A DNA stretch of 64,000 nucleotides from NCBI GenBank assembly GCA_020466095.1, contig CM035806.1, positions 120,309,694-120,373,693 on the forward strand. The letters are read 5' to 3'. Of the stretch, positions 53,601 to 64,000 are shown piece by piece. The notes under the pieces are model-generated. The model was not told the DNA's origin. It did no database searches and was given only the letters and a program-made list of their open reading frames with translations. The position numbers and the translations under genes were made by a program. Source of the stretch: Chlorops oryzae (taxonomy: Eukaryota > Arthropoda > Insecta > Diptera > Chloropidae). Within the stretch, counting starts at the first letter, position 1. Each line of letters begins with the position of its first letter.

Positions 53601-54088
53601 CGTGTGATCTCGAAATCAGGGCATGGTCCCATATGATCGTATGTGAGATACTCGGACAGAACGGAATTATAGGTGTCGCGCATAAGTGGCTGCTTTGCGA
53701 GCCTTTTCTCCAGGCTCCTATACTGCGTCAGCGCTCCAAATCGTGACGAGCCCAAGCGAAGAGCGGCTTTGGAGAATTCATCCTTAAATGGTAGACGCAC
53801 GACGTATCTACCATCCGAATTCCTAGTGGTGGTTTGAGAGTAAAATTCTTCACAATAGATGTCTTCTGGAAGAAGAGGAGGGGAGGTCGTGATTTCTTCC
53901 TGCTCCCAAAACGATTTGAGTAACTCGTGGAGTGACTCGTGGGGATCTCCGGAGGAGACTTGCGTCGTAAACGCGTCGGTGGTTTCGCTGGCGATCGGCC
54001 CACTCAAATACCAACCGAAAACAGAATTCTGGGCAATAAGGCTTCCTCCGACATTCATCTTGACGCCCGGCCGCAGTAATTTCGGCAT
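50603..54088 (-). CDS. BEL/Pao pol polyprotein (RT, RNase H, integrase)
   Basis: The 1161-codon open frame has no stops. Domains in order: start of RT with GWYLSGPI, VRVVFNASQKTSSALSLND and the catalytic YVDD at residues 310-313; RNase H with LHGFCDASERAYCAALYLR and LWTDASIVLAWL; integrase zinc module (HGGAQLMFRMV, CHICTIHKQ) and core with GVDFAGPF, FSDNGRNFIGAKN and the E in GGLWEAAVKS; DUF5641-type end with IQVHPGDDGLVRIVEVKT. Lengths match intact BEL/Pao pol. The protease lies in a different frame just upstream, so expression needs a shift near 54075. The first ATG at 54088 may not be a natural start. Confidence 0.93.
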   Translation of the reverse strand: MPKLLRPGVKMNVGGSLIAQNSVFGWYLSGPIASETTDAFTTQVSSGDPHESLHELLKSFWEQEEITTSPPLLPEDIYCEEFYSQTTTRNSDGRYVVRLPFKDEFSKAALRLGSSRFGALTQYRSLEKRLAKQPLMRDTYNSVLSEYLTYDHMGPCPDFEITRENNFRSFYLPHHAVMKPESTSTKVRVVFNASQKTSSALSLNDILHVGPVLQSDLVILLLNWRLYRFVFNGDIEKMYRQIRVHEEDRAFQRILFRENETAPIRDYELKTVTFGVNCAPFLAIRTLHQLANDSIEDAPQAAFILKNETYVDDVLAGGHTLEEVCVAKEQLIRTLGSAGFPLRKITANHPTLLEDVAPSHLLDAEFLKIRSASDAKMLGIRWNAVTDCFSYKLSTHSAAKSTTKRQILSDIAKLFDPAGWLTPIIIRAKVLMQQLWLEGTDWDQRASNEALERWHAFVTDLPFIEQILIPRWVHYDPTASVQLHGFCDASERAYCAALYLRIESHNQVYAHLLTAKSKVAPLQTVSLPRLELCAAVLLSKLIKAVKAQLHIHEHQTVLWTDASIVLAWLKRPPNAWKTYVANRISQILTNIGGTPWHHVRSRENPADLGTRGMLAQDLHENMLWWHGPSWLVEPPAKWPQIEAPPASIIEERKTIAFTTITETEDLLARFSSYDRALRVLGFVLRFYKQARRELAPRPTTLILSQDELMVARNRLILFSQTFHYPLEYQDLSEGKPLGKKSELLPLNPMLDDDGLLRVNGRLIHADLTPDERYPIIIPAASTFCRLYLDFVHKTLLHGGAQLMFRMVRQNFYIARLKRKIKSCITRCHICTIHKQRLKTQMMAALPAERSTLSLPFTHTGVDFAGPFDIKTSALRTAPYLKGYVSVFVCFATKAVHLELCSELSTMSFRAAFDRFVGRRGLPKRVFSDNGRNFIGAKNALDVEFASFLSNAADDLQQKYSLHGFEWHMIPPHAPHMGGLWEAAVKSFKLHFVKVAGPHKFSFEEFATLLARIEGVLNSRPLTPMSDDPSDLLALTPGHFLRGAPLTAWPEEPQADLPLTTRWEKVKILHHRFAQRWKSEYLLSLHKRDKWKVPQPNMKVDDFVVVMDAQLPPFEWRKGRVIQVHPGDDGLVRIVEVKTQFGVVTRPITKLCLLPVDLSEAL

Positions 54089-55286
54089 GCATGATATCAG
54101 ACCCGATGACCATATCGATGCGGGCTGGATTCATAAACCGGGGATCGGCGAGCTCCAACGATGAGATCTCGTGGGGATCCAAATTGGAGACCCTTTTGGC
54201 CGGAAGCCAATTGGTCAATTTCGGCAACACCACGGCGTCGATTTCTTCCTCGAACGAAGAACGAGGTGATGCGAGCGTGATGGTGCACTCCTTTTTCGCG
54301 ATTTGGGTGCATTGGCCACCCATGCCGGATACGTTGCAGATTTTATGAGTCGTCGGCAAATTCAACTGCAGCTGCATGCGTTCCGTTAAAAATGTTCTCT
54401 GCGAACCTTGGTCTAAAAGCGCCCGGACTAGGAATCGTTCTCCATTATGTAGAATCTGCGCGATGGCCGTTGGCAAAAGCACCTGTGTCTGACTGATGGA
54501 GACGTGTGCGTGTGTCTGAGACGTGGAGGGGATGCTCACGGAGCTCGAGGCCTCTGGTTGCGCATGGAAATGCGGCGGTTGGCTCGTCGGAGACGGGCCC
54601 ATCTCCGGAAGAGATGTCAAAGAGGGTGTAGAGGCTTTCGTGTCCGTTGTTGCAGCCGCGCTCGCAAAATGCAACAAAGTGTGATGTCGCTGTTGGCACT
54701 TCGCACAGTTGTGTGTACTGGGGCATTTGGACCGTTGGTGATTGATAGCGAGACAGTTGAGGCAGCGCTTCGATTTCGTAACAAGTTTAAATCGCTCCGC
54801 GACTGGCATCTTCAAAAATTGGTGGCAGTCTCGGGTTGTTGATATACACGGCCGTAAACATGTCACGAAATGCTGGCCACTCGTTGTATCCTCCGGAAAA
54901 ATTTGCAACGTCACACGGGGGCACTCGAATAAAATGATCTTCTGGCGGCATCTCAGCAGATCGGGGAGACGTCCTTGTGCTGGATAGTGGTGGATGGGAG
55001 TGAGAATGCATCCGTAGCAGATCCTTCAGCTGAGCGCGCACGATAACTTGGAGGTCGCGACATTCATTATACGTCCCTTGAGCCAGAGCGGCAACTTCAT
55101 CATGCCATGCGTCGTTTGAGCGGGCCGCGTCGTAAGTCTCTTGAACCGCTTCCAGCAATCCTGAATTTCCTCAAATTTAATCTCGAGGAGTGACTCTGTT
55201 TGATTCAAGGGGTCAGACTGCATGATAATATCGCAGTAGCTCTTAAGCTGCTGTACCGCATCGTTGAATTTCAAATCAAAAGACAT
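53850..55286 (-). pseudogene. BEL gag and protease with internal deletion
   Basis: Gag starts MSFDLKFNDAVQQLKSYC at 55286. It shifts frame near 55160 to AVQETYDAARSNDAWHDEV and continues through FSGGYNEWPAFRDMFTAV to about 54830. There it meets the zinc-knuckle region directly in another frame (RCLNCLAINHQRSKC, CAKCQQRHHTLLHF), so several hundred codons of the usual Gag middle are missing. The protease follows with ALLDQGSQRTF. The frame then changes near 54075 into RT. The residues encoded after that point in this frame are not protein-like. Confidence 0.85.
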
Positions 55287-56632
55287 GTCGGCAACTTTGA
55301 TGAAATTGCGTCACAAAATCAGGTGCCGTGCTTCCGGAAGAAAGATAAAAATTATTTAGTAATATCTCAGCAAATTAACGAATATACTCGCCCACGCTTA
55401 AATTTGATTTTGCCAAACGCAAAATTATCGATGTGACGATGGATAAGCTAAGCGTTGTCAGGTGCGGAAAATACCGGTCGTAGGGCACTATGATGATCGA
55501 AGGCGTACGAGCCCCTTTCAAGTCCGTCACAAACGGACGTGTGGAAAATGCTTCGCAAAAGAAAAAAAATAATAAATTTGCAGCCGTGGCAACGAATCGT
55601 TCTAAATTCCTGCGCTGCAATATAAATTTATGTTGACAATACAGTGCGAACGATGCCGACAGTAGCGCACTTCAGTTCCAGACCTTTATTTTCGCAACAC
55701 CCCCACAAATTCCTGCAACCCAGATTCAATATTAAAAATCCAAACGAATTAATAAATTTTATTAAAATCAAATTCCAATCTTTCAAAATATCAGTAAAAA
55801 TCAGCAATTCCAATTTAAGAAATTGCAATACGCCAAGAGACAAATTCAAATGATTTTTTTTCTAAGGTTTGCCCACTGTCGCAGAATTTCATGCACGCTG
55901 TCTAAGCCAATTTCTCATACGCACGGGCATAGCACAGACTGCGCGTAAGCAGCGCACAAGCAGCAGAGGAAAAGTGAGACTTTCAATAGCGATCGACAGA
56001 ACGACCGAACGACCGAGCTTCAAAGCGACGCTTTCAGTTGCCTTGTCACTGCGGCGAAAAGCGTAAAAAACGAGAGCTTGTGCGTGTGTGTGGTTGCAGG
56101 CGAACCGCGATTCCAATAGCTGTGGCAAGTTCGGCCGCACAAATTCCACTCGATCACGTTTGATGTTCGATGCGACACACTGCGTGGCAACTGACCAGCT
56201 CAACAATTGTCCCGTACGAAGTTGGAATAGAGACAGGCGCTATTGCAAAGCAAAGCAATGAAACAAAAAAAAGGAAAAACAACCGCAAGGCCTTGATGCT
56301 GGCTGTGTTCGTTCGCAAAAAAAGGGAACGAGAAATCTAACGCTGCTGGCAGACCCGTTATATGGCTGTTGGTTTGCGATATTCGTTGTGCACAAAAACC
56401 ACCACCAAAGGCGACACGGATGTGCGAGCGAGATAGGTGATACGAATATGAAGGGAAAGGATGAGTCGAAACGGTGATGTGTGTCACGTGCCTGGATCGT
56501 GTTGCCCTTGACTTTTCTGAAGGGCAAATAGCGGTAAAGGGTGACACACACGTGGCCTATTTTCTCGATCTTTCCGTCCAAGGATTGGTCCTCCAGAACC
56601 TGTTTCCAGGCTCCTGGCACGGGATCGCCAAA
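55287..56632 (-). other. BEL untranslated leader and primer-binding region
   Basis: Between the 5' LTR and gag there is about 1.35 kb without a coding frame. Just inside the LTR the minus strand reads TTTGGCGATCCCGTGCC, a likely primer-binding site (TGGCGATC start), but the matching tRNA was not identified. Confidence 0.55.
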
Positions 56633-57189
56633 TGTTAATGTGAGGGGCAAGGGAGCAAGTGGACGTACCTGGTATTCCGCTGCGGTGGTTTTTTGGTTGG
56701 AGGCTGCCGAGCACGTAGAGTTATATTTTGTTTTTCCCCTTTTTTTTGTTTACGCGACGCGGTTGTGTGATGTTTTGTGAATTAAAAAAAATCTGCCTTC
56801 TTGGCGTATATATATAAAAATTAAGTAAAAAAACTTAAACAAATTTGCCTTCTTGGCGATGGGTTTTTTTTTGTTTCTGTACTTCACGCTAATGCACTTG
56901 AGTTCTTTTTTTTTTTTTCTTATTTTTAGTTCATTAATTTTCGATTTAGATTTTTTTTTTGTTTTTTTTTTTTTTTTCTTTCGTAGGTTGAATTTTAACT
57001 TATTGTTTCGGAGGGCGATGGTGCGCGCACAAACGGTCAGGGCGAGATTACTTTTTCGAATGTACTCCGTTGAACGGCCAGAGCTCGCTCGAGCTCGAAC
57101 TTTTTTTGTACCAAGAAAAAAAAGGAGATTTGACTAATTCGCCGCGCTTTAAAGGTTCGGCTGCGTAGCTGCGGCGGCGAACACGAACA
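56633..57189 (-). repeat. BEL 5' LTR
   Basis: It pairs with 49237-49791. The outer side is followed by the GTTTG duplication and the P-type transposase. Confidence 0.95.
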
Positions 57190-57602
57190 GTTTGGTTGCG
57201 CCGGAACGGACTTTTAGGCAGCACTTTTCGTTTAATTCCAAGGAAGATTCGTTTCTCTTCTTGAACGAAATTGCATTCACGTATGCTAGTGGTTGGTATT
57301 ATTCTAGGTTTCTTCGATTGCACTAATACTTGAAGCAAGTACAATCTCTTGACGACACATTTGCGTCAAACTTCTCTTTTACCATGGAGAAGCAACTTCC
57401 TAATTTTAAATTTATTAAGCCTCCAGCCGATTTTATTTACTACCTCCAGTATTTAGAAAATAGGTTCCTAGATATTTCCAATAGTAGTTGTCTCAGAACA
57501 AAATTATGTCAATTTTTAATTGATGAATTATGTTCTGTCCCAACCAATGAGTGCTGCGAAAAAACAATTCCCAAATATTCCCTGCGTACTTCGTGCGAGT
57601 AA

Positions 57603-58380
57603 GAATATTGTGGGCAGTTAGATTTTATAATAGGAAACTAAAGGATCCCAACTTCCGCGAAAAATACCTCAAAGTTAGCCATCTTTGAGGTAGTTCGTCC
57701 GTTTTTGCTGTCCGATATTTTCTGAATTGGAGGATCGTGACTGCTTTCTTTTTTTTAACGGCTTAGATGCGCGAGTAAAATTTTTTTGATTTGTGAACAA
57801 ATTCGTGTGCTTTATTTTTCATCCATAATTTTACACGTATCCATAACATTATTTATTTAACATTATTAATACAAGTTCAATTTCAGATTAAAGGTGAAAA
57901 TAGGCCTACTGGGGAACCAAATTCCTAAAAAAAATTGGTAACGCGTCATTTCGCATACCTCAAGGGTGGCGTGGAAATGCGAAGAAAAATAAAATTTAGA
58001 TTAGTTTTCTTCAATAAAAACCGAATAGGAATCAACCTCTTTTTATTTGTTTGAAAAAATTCAATTTTTATTTACGTTTGTTCGTCCTTTGTTGATATTT
58101 TGATTTATTCAGTGAAAAATTTTTGGATTAATTTTTATTTCGTTTATTCGACCTTAAGTTCAACAGCAACATAAAAAATATAGTAACATATAGATGAATA
58201 ATAATCATCATACAATAAAATAGTTCAGTTGTTTGTTTACAAAAATATTTTCTTTTAACTTGTTTTGTCATTTAAAAAACTTAAATGTAATAAGTAGTTA
58301 TTTTTATTTTTTATTTGTTCCTGATGATGCTCTTCGAAGAAGAGCGAAATATCGAAGAAGGAAATAAAATATTAAACATA
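57603..58380. other. A+T-rich spacer
   Basis: It follows the P-type transposase stop. A short inverted pair (ACCTCAAAG near 57666, CTTTGAGGT near 57684) is visible, but no terminal repeat matching the P-type gene was identified. Confidence 0.45.
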
Positions 58381-59890
58381 CTAGCGTTACCCGGCGCGCG
58401 TTGCTACGCCCCAAATTAAAAGTCGATTTAATGGAAACTCAGTAGTTTTATTGCATATGATAATTATAATATTTTACTTCGTGACAGACAGATTTCAAAC
58501 TTCTTAATTTTTTTAAATTCAATAAAAAAAAACCTAAAAACTGGTTCCAAAGATCAATTTACATTTGTCCGTCTACATCTTTGGAATCTCAGGCGACTCC
58601 TGGAAAAAGAACTAATTTCCTTATAGTATTGTAGGATTGCCAAAGAATCTATACAAGTAAAAAATCTTTAAAAAATCCTCCATATTGAATCTGGATATAT
58701 TATTTGAATGTATCCTTTGAAATCTTTTGAACTTCATGTCACTCTTGAAACCAAAAAGATGACAGTTTTCCTTACAGGATTGTAGGATATACCAAATGAT
58801 CATCTACACAATTAAAAACATCTCTATTAAATAGAAATTTTGAATTTCATGCGACTCCTGGAAAAAGGACTAATTTCCTTACAGGATTGCAGGATTGCCA
58901 ATGGATCTGTACAATTAAAAAACCTTTAAGAAATCCTCCATATTGAATCTGGATGTATTATTTGAATGTATCCGTTGAAATCTTTTGAACTTCAGGTCAC
59001 TCTTCAAACCAAAAAGATGACAGTTTTCGTTACAGGATTGTAGGATATGCCAAACCAACATCTAAATAATCAACATTTAAGGAATTAAAAAAATCTCTAT
59101 TAAATAGAACTGCGTTTATAACTTTAATCTTCTGCCCACATCCAAACGCAAGTTCAATTTAACTCGTTATTTGTGGGCGCAGCAGCTGCCGCTTATCTAT
59201 AAGAAAATTACAAAAAAAGTCTTTTCACCCATTTTCTACCCTTCCCCCTTTCCTTCTTTTCCCCTTTTCTCCCTCTTCTTCCTTTTCCACCTTTCCCTCT
59301 CTCTTCCCTCTCACCCCTCTTTCAAATATTGAAAATTAAAGCTTTGCAAAATTTCGGGTCATGGTCGTGGTCCGATTATAACCGCAATAAAGCAGGCATT
59401 CTTTCAAAGTTATACCGTACATACATATAACTACGCATTACCAGCTTTAAAACGATACCCACTTCACAATTTCAGGATAAGTGGTTTAAAATTTGCCAAT
59501 TTCTCTGCACACTACCCATCCAATTTTTTGCAACTATTCCAGTTATATCAAGGAAGTCTTAACAAACATTTTCACCTCGTACATCAACTTTTTTAAATAT
59601 TTTTAAAATTTTTAATTTTCGCGGTTTGTGGTAGTCATTCTTTTAAAATTATAGCCTACATATATCTACTCGTAAATAGCTTTCCAACGATACCCATTTC
59701 ACAACTTAAGCATAAGTGGTTTAAAACTTACCAATTACTCGCGAACTACCTCATCTAGCGGTATCAAATAAACCTATAAACCTTCTCCACTACCTACTAA
59801 GTATACATACCAATTTTCATAAAAATCGGTCGAGCGGTTTCGGCGTCCATCGATCACAAATATACAAACATCCATTTTTATATATATAGA
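58381..59890 (-). mobile_element. Non-autonomous Helitron
   Basis: On the minus strand it begins TCTATATATATAAAAATGG (59890) and ends CTAG (58381), preceded by a G+C-rich hairpin-like ACGCGCGCCGGGTAACG. It lies between A and T, with no target duplication, as Helitrons do. Internal tandem-like duplications are present at about 58602-58800/58857-59060 and about 59345-59530/59630-59760. No Rep/helicase frame is present. Confidence 0.8.
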
Positions 59891-59966
59891 TTACTGTTGA
59901 TCTTAAGCTCGAATAAACGAAGTAAAAATTAATAGGTACAAAAAATCTTTCACTGAATTCAATTAT

Positions 59967-60455
59967 AAAGGCTGGTCCCCAGTTCCCCAAGGAATGAAAA
60001 ACTCCATATAAAAAAAAGCCAAAGAAATGCTTAAGAAATATTTCTTCAAGAAATTTTCTGCATGCAGTCCCCAGTTCGGCAAAAAAGTAGTACATATTTT
60101 AAGAAAAACGCCAAAAAAACCAAGAACTCCATATCTTTTCTAAAATAAAGAGTAAATGCAATATATTTACACACGTTACATTGCAAACAATAACTTCTTA
60201 ATGCTTACAAATTGTTATCCATTTTCCTTTTTGGTTTTTCCTTTGTTTTATACGTATGAGCGCGCTTTTTATTCTGAACGTTTATAATCGCGCCTTTTTA
60301 ATTTCTGTGTTTCGTTTCACTTTTTTGACACATGTGACATATGACATATTGCCTCTGTTGCACTTGAAATATCTGTAGTACTACAATTTTTCCTCGGAGA
60401 AATAAATAGAACATTTCTGCTGACATTCCTTACCGAACTGGAGACCAGCCTTAAC
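59967..60455. mobile_element. MITE with AAGGCTGGTC ends
   Basis: AAGGCTGGTCCCCAGTTC on the left is mirrored by GAACTGGAGACCAGCCTT on the right. The interior (about 490 bp) is non-coding; a second CCCCAGTTCGGCA motif near 60068 lies within. Confidence 0.7.
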
Positions 60456-61352
60456 ATACAAAAAGTGTCAGGCGAATCCCCACTTATGTTTACGTTCTAA
60501 CATAACTTCCCATTTTAAGGTTTTTTGTTCCGATTCCTCAACGTGCTCAGCGAACAAGGCACACATTGCAGGACAGAAAAGATGGAAACTCTTCAAATTA
60601 CTAAGCGATATGTCAAAAGCTATCGCAACATTTCTCTTCCGTAAAAATCTCACCTAGAATTGCTTTTCTATCACTGTTGCTTTTCCAATGAGTAAGAATC
60701 ATGTGAATCGTACAAATTCAGCCACGCTTCAATCTGTTGCGGTGCAAAGAAAAATATTTTCCATGTTTCTTCATTCCTCGTTGGAAGAATAAAACGTTGG
60801 TTGAGTTTCTTGTATGTATTCACTTGGATTCGGTTTTGCTGCATTTGTATGATCGAATCCTCATATATATTTTTTTTTTTATAAAATACATATTTCTGAA
60901 ACTAATCTTGATGTTGGCGCATTTGATAGTTCGCCATTCAAGTTTCCTCACTTGAAGTTTTACTAGCTTCGTCGAGTTTCGTTCTCTTTAATTTTTGGCT
61001 CAAACAATACCATTAGAACCAAGGGCGGATTAAAGAACTGATCAAGGAGAGAGGGGCCCAAAAACATTTTTAGTTCGCCAATTATATACAAGTTAAGCTC
61101 CTTGCGAGCTTATACACAAAAAATATAAGCGGCGTATCGTGCCGCAATGAAAAATTCGATAATTTACACGTTATAATATTTTATTGATTAACAATCAAAC
61201 AAAAAAAATATAACCCCATTCTGTTTAAAATATTAAATTGACTGGTCTTAATAAATATTCTTATCGACATAATTTGAATTTAAATTAAATTCCTTCTCAC
61301 ATTGTTGCTTTAAAGTCAAATTAAAAGTGATATTTCATATCGTGCAACAACA
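60456..61352. other. Spacer with a hAT-end-like scrap
   Basis: No gene is seen. GGCGGATTAAAG followed by GAGGGGCCC near 61024-61060 resembles the G+C-rich end at 29490-29520, possibly a remnant of the same hAT-like family. Confidence 0.4.
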
Positions 61353-61751
61353 ATGTCTAAATCAAACAACCGTTTGCTGTCTACACCTCTCTCCATCGTC
61401 AAAACTCCAAAACTCTCTGATTACGAGTCAACTCCTCGTCTTCTTCGTATGCTTGATCAGCGCTTAGAAAAGCAGAGCAATCTAATTGCCGAAAAAATTG
61501 CAGCATCTGAAACGAAAATATTAGAGGTCATCGGAATGCAAATGACAGATCTCTGCCGTGAGATCTCAACTCTTAGCGAACGCGTGGATCGCTTAGAAGA
61601 GCGCTCATCTGAAGTGGTGTCTCTTAAAACTGAAGTTTCTCTTCTTAGAAGTCGACTGTTGAAGCAAGAGGACTCAGCTGTTTGTTGCGATCTACACGCA
61701 GAGAAAAAATATCACATACCCAATTATATTTTGCAGGGATTACATATGTAA
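61353..61751 (+). pseudogene. Coiled-coil ORF1 fragment of a non-LTR element
   Basis: The frame starts MSKSNNRLLSTPLSIVKT and continues with TPRLLRMLDQRLEKQSNLI, then a heptad-rich coiled coil (ISTLSERVDRLEERSSEV) up to about 61690, where A+T-rich insertion sequence begins. Short N-terminus plus coiled coil fits ORF1 proteins of Jockey/L1-like retrotransposons, but the zinc knuckles or RRM that would confirm it are cut off. A host coiled-coil protein exon is a less likely alternative. Confidence 0.4.
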
Positions 61752-61878
61752 TTGGGTATGATGCAATTATATTTTCATAATTGCGTCCAATTATATTTTT
61801 CATTGCCTCCAATTATATATGTAATTGTATCAAATGATAAAACAAATAATTTCAATTACATATATAATTCCGTCCAAT
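61694..61878 (+). repeat. CAATTATAT-type A+T repeat
   Basis: It has several units with CCAATTATAT or its complement, including an inverted pair CATACCCAATTATA and TATGTAATTGGGTATG. It interrupts the coiled-coil frame. Confidence 0.6.
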
Positions 61879-64000
61879 CAGGCCCGTGCGCACGGGGGGG
61901 GTTTTGGGTGTTAAAACCCCCCCCATTGAGAATAAGAATTATAAATATTATATATAAAACGAAAAAGGAAATTTCGCACAATGGGCCAAGCTGATGCAAG
62001 AAGAATTGCATGAGCTGTCGCGTACTCGGCAACTCGTGCAAATACTTGATATAAAATAATTGGCAAATACTCCAAATAGTTCCCATTTTAATTTTTGTAC
62101 TTTGATAGAAATTTTTCATGATAGACTATTAGCACCTAGAAATTTGAAAATTCTCCGGCAGAAATTTCAATTGAGGTAACTGATCCAAATAAGGAAATGC
62201 GATCCAAATAAAAACATTCGAAATCAATTCGATTTCAATATAAATTTATTTGTCCAGATGAACATGAAGATTCTCCTGCGGTCAATGATGGCAATTTCAG
62301 AGCACTGTTAAGGTTACAAGCAAAAAATAATATAAACTTGGCAGATGTCCTTAAACAAGCACCGAAAAACGCTATGTACATAAGCAACCGAATTCAAAAT
62401 GAAATAATCTCTCTTTGTCACAAGTATATTTTTAATTTCAACATCGATAAAATCAACAAATCGAAGGGATTTTCTTTGCTTGGAGATGACACGCCAGATA
62501 TCGGTGGAGTGGAGCAAGTTTCAATTTGCATTCGATACTTAGATGAAATCGATGCCAATTTAACCATTTGCGAAGATTTTTTGTGCTTCCTTCCTATTGA
62601 GGAATTCACTGGGAAAGGCATAGCAAATGTTTTGATTGATTTCTTAAGAACTTCTGGACTCGATTGCACTTACCTTTTTGGGCAAGGATATGATGGGGCA
62701 AAAGCAATGAGCGGCGAATTTCATGGAGCTCAGGCTTTCGTAAGAAATAATTATCCACTCGCGCTTTATTCGCATTGTGCTGCTCACAGCTTTAACCTGG
62801 CGGTCAGCTCTGCTTGTAATGTTACCGCAATTAAAAACAGCTTGGGAACTCTTCAGGCCATCCACAACTTTTTCGTTTACCCAAAACGCCAGCTTGCTCT
62901 ACAAAATGCAATTGCCGAAGATAAAAATTTGAACGAAGACAGGGTGAAGAAATTAAAAAAATTTTGTGCAACAAGATGGGTGGAACAACACGAGTCCGTT
63001 GAGACTTATTTACATTTACAAGCAGCAGTTATTTGTGCCCTCGAATTAATTGCGACAACTTGGAAGGACTCCACGACTTCATCTGCAGCTTTTCAATTAC
63101 TCGCAGCTATAAAGACACCACATTTTCAGATTTCCATGTTCTCTTTGAGCTCGGTACATTCTTTGACCTTGTCTCTGAGTCGGATAATTCAAGCAAAAAG
63201 TCAAGATCTTGCAGAAGTTGTTGAGTTGAGTTAGCTGATGCTGCAAGAAAAGAATTGCTCGAAAGAAGAGAGAGAGCTTCTGAATATTTCCGAGAAATTT
63301 TTGAGAAGGCGTACACCGTCGGCAAGGAGCATGATATCGAATTGCGAAAGCCTCGGTTAACTGCGAAACAAACACATCGCAACAACGTCGTCACTGATTC
63401 AGTTGAGGATTACTTTCGCATAACCATATACGTACCATACCTTGATACTTTCATCGCTCATCTTCATGATAGGTTCCTCAATCATCGCAATATCCTATCA
63501 AATTTCGATTGCCTGTTTCCAAATAAAATGAAAGCACTCAATGTAGAGTCTTGTGTTCAATTATTTACACAATACTCTTCTATCTTGCACAATGATAGTC
63601 CTAACTTCTGGATTCACTTGATGCGCTTGATATTTGCAATGCAGATGCATTTCCGAACATCCATCAAATCCTCCGCATAATGGCAATTTTACCCGTTACT
63701 ACTGCTACAAATGAAAGGTCTTTCTCAACATTGCGTCGTCTTAAAACATACCTCAGATCGACTATGTCTGAAGATCGACTAAATGGCCTAGCCTCACTGA
63801 ATATACATCGTGAGGTTGAAATTGACGTGGAAACGATTTTGGAAGACTCTTTTTCTGTGCCTCGAAGGGTTTCTTTGTTGCATGAAACTCACCAAAACTA
63901 AATTGTTATAATAAAGTCATTGAAATCGTTACTCTTGATTTTTAACCAATAGTTTTGATTAATAGAAAAAAAACCCCCCCCTTGGGCAATTCCTGCGCAC
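61879..64000 (+). mobile_element. hAT element (ZMYM1-like), right tip outside the window
   Basis: The left tip CAGGCCCGTGCGCACGG is followed by a G run and a C run. The window ends in CCCCCCCCTTGGGC..CCTGCGCAC, the start of the inverted right tip, so only about 7 bp are missing. A transposase pseudogene lies between. Confidence 0.85.
62250..63901 (+). pseudogene. ZMYM1/DUF4371-like hAT transposase, frameshifted
   Basis: The pieces are 62250-63234, 63255-63680 and 63680-63901, in different frames. The first has SLLGDDTPDIGGVEQVSICI, a QGYDGAKAMSGEFHGAQAFV catalytic block, CAAHSFNLAV and RWVEQHESVETY, typical of DUF4371 hAT proteins related to ZMYM1. The last has the dimerisation motif LPVTTATNERSFSTLRRLKTYL (in two blocks) and LASLNIH. 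The N-terminal zinc finger is missing or decayed, with a stop near 62200. Two frameshifts make it inactive. Confidence 0.88.

Larger units (their letters stand above)
49237..57189 (-). mobile_element. BEL/Pao LTR retrotransposon, nearly complete
   Basis: LTRs of about 555 bp (49237-49791 and 56633-57189) start TGTTAATGTGAGG and end GAACACGAACA on the plus strand. A 5-bp duplication GTTTG flanks the element (49232-49236 and 57190-57194), as usual for BEL/Pao. It interrupts the P-type transposase. The minus-strand order is leader, gag, protease, RT, RNase H, integrase, then a zinc-knuckle ORF. Its G+C content is clearly higher than that of the surroundings. Confidence 0.95.
47661..57602 (+). 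pseudogene. P-type (THAP9-like) transposase, split by a BEL element
   Basis: The plus-strand pieces are 47668-48187, 48187-48627, 48631-49236 and 57195-57602. The first lacks the THAP finger but has FVSIACDEMSLKKFL and IIGLEDYG, the start of the RNase H-like core. A frameshift in a T9 run near 48195 precedes VSDQEKDFVGLSRLLGV and FFDVPHLLKSTRN. A stop and shift near 48627 follow. The C-terminal part has MRKLNQDGLEHFFGEIL. The last piece, beyond the BEL insertion, starts in frame with QSLVAPERTF. It is homologous to, but well diverged from, the fragment at 19826-21085. Terminal repeats were not found. Confidence 0.85.

Noticed and set aside
56853..57344. Phe-rich and Arg-rich frames within the BEL 5' LTR
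   Set aside because: They come from T-rich LTR sequence, and the same sequence is present in the other LTR.

Overview
The window is repeat-dense eukaryotic DNA, almost certainly from an insect. The transposon set (BEL/Pao and Gypsy elements with env-like ORFs, P-type transposases, a DD41D mariner, piggyBac, hAT elements, a Helitron) together with strong A+T richness suggests a brachyceran fly, possibly a tephritid. Genus and species cannot be read from the sequence. No operons, CRISPR arrays or functional RNA genes were found.

Host-like signal. Four minus-strand exons (28448-28365, 27381-27267, 3869-3673 and 3247-3037) have canonical GT/AG borders and compatible phases. They would encode a small protein with an N-terminal coiled coil and a C-terminal FLYWCH-type zinc finger; a GC-rich upstream exon lies near 28637-28788. 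The implied third intron is 23.4 kb and holds a nested transposon stack. The FLYWCH exon carries a probable one-base frameshift.

Layout. 1-1562: DNA transposon with 198-bp TIRs. 2372-10492: an inverted repeat pair around FLYWCH-gene exons, a reverse-transcriptase scrap and a decayed minus-strand BEL/Pao relic (4509-8780), itself split by a TIR element (6345-7779). 10496-26412: a DD41D mariner split by a 14.6-kb element (10938-25543) with about 1.72-kb TIRs and a 9-bp target duplication. That large element contains an apparently intact piggyBac (13723-16083), a tandem 1.9-kb duplication, a P-type element (19319-22118) and several MITEs. 26415-29500: exons of the FLYWCH gene, minisatellites and a pyrimidine tract. 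29559-44871: two minus-strand Copia elements, the first split by an env-bearing Gypsy (30736-38411), the second by a hAT (42015-43155). 44872-47660: a non-LTR retrotransposon fragment split by a giant-palindrome hAT (45596-46758). 47661-57602: a P-type transposase pseudogene split by a BEL/Pao element (49237-57189). 58381-59890: a Helitron. 59967-60455: a MITE. 61353-61751: a coiled-coil ORF1 fragment. 61879-64000: a ZMYM1-like hAT running off the end.

Most elements are dead. The piggyBac shows no visible lesion, and the 1161-codon BEL pol frame is open throughout. The nested insertions can be ordered in time from their target duplications. Everything here comes from reading the sequence; no database search was possible.
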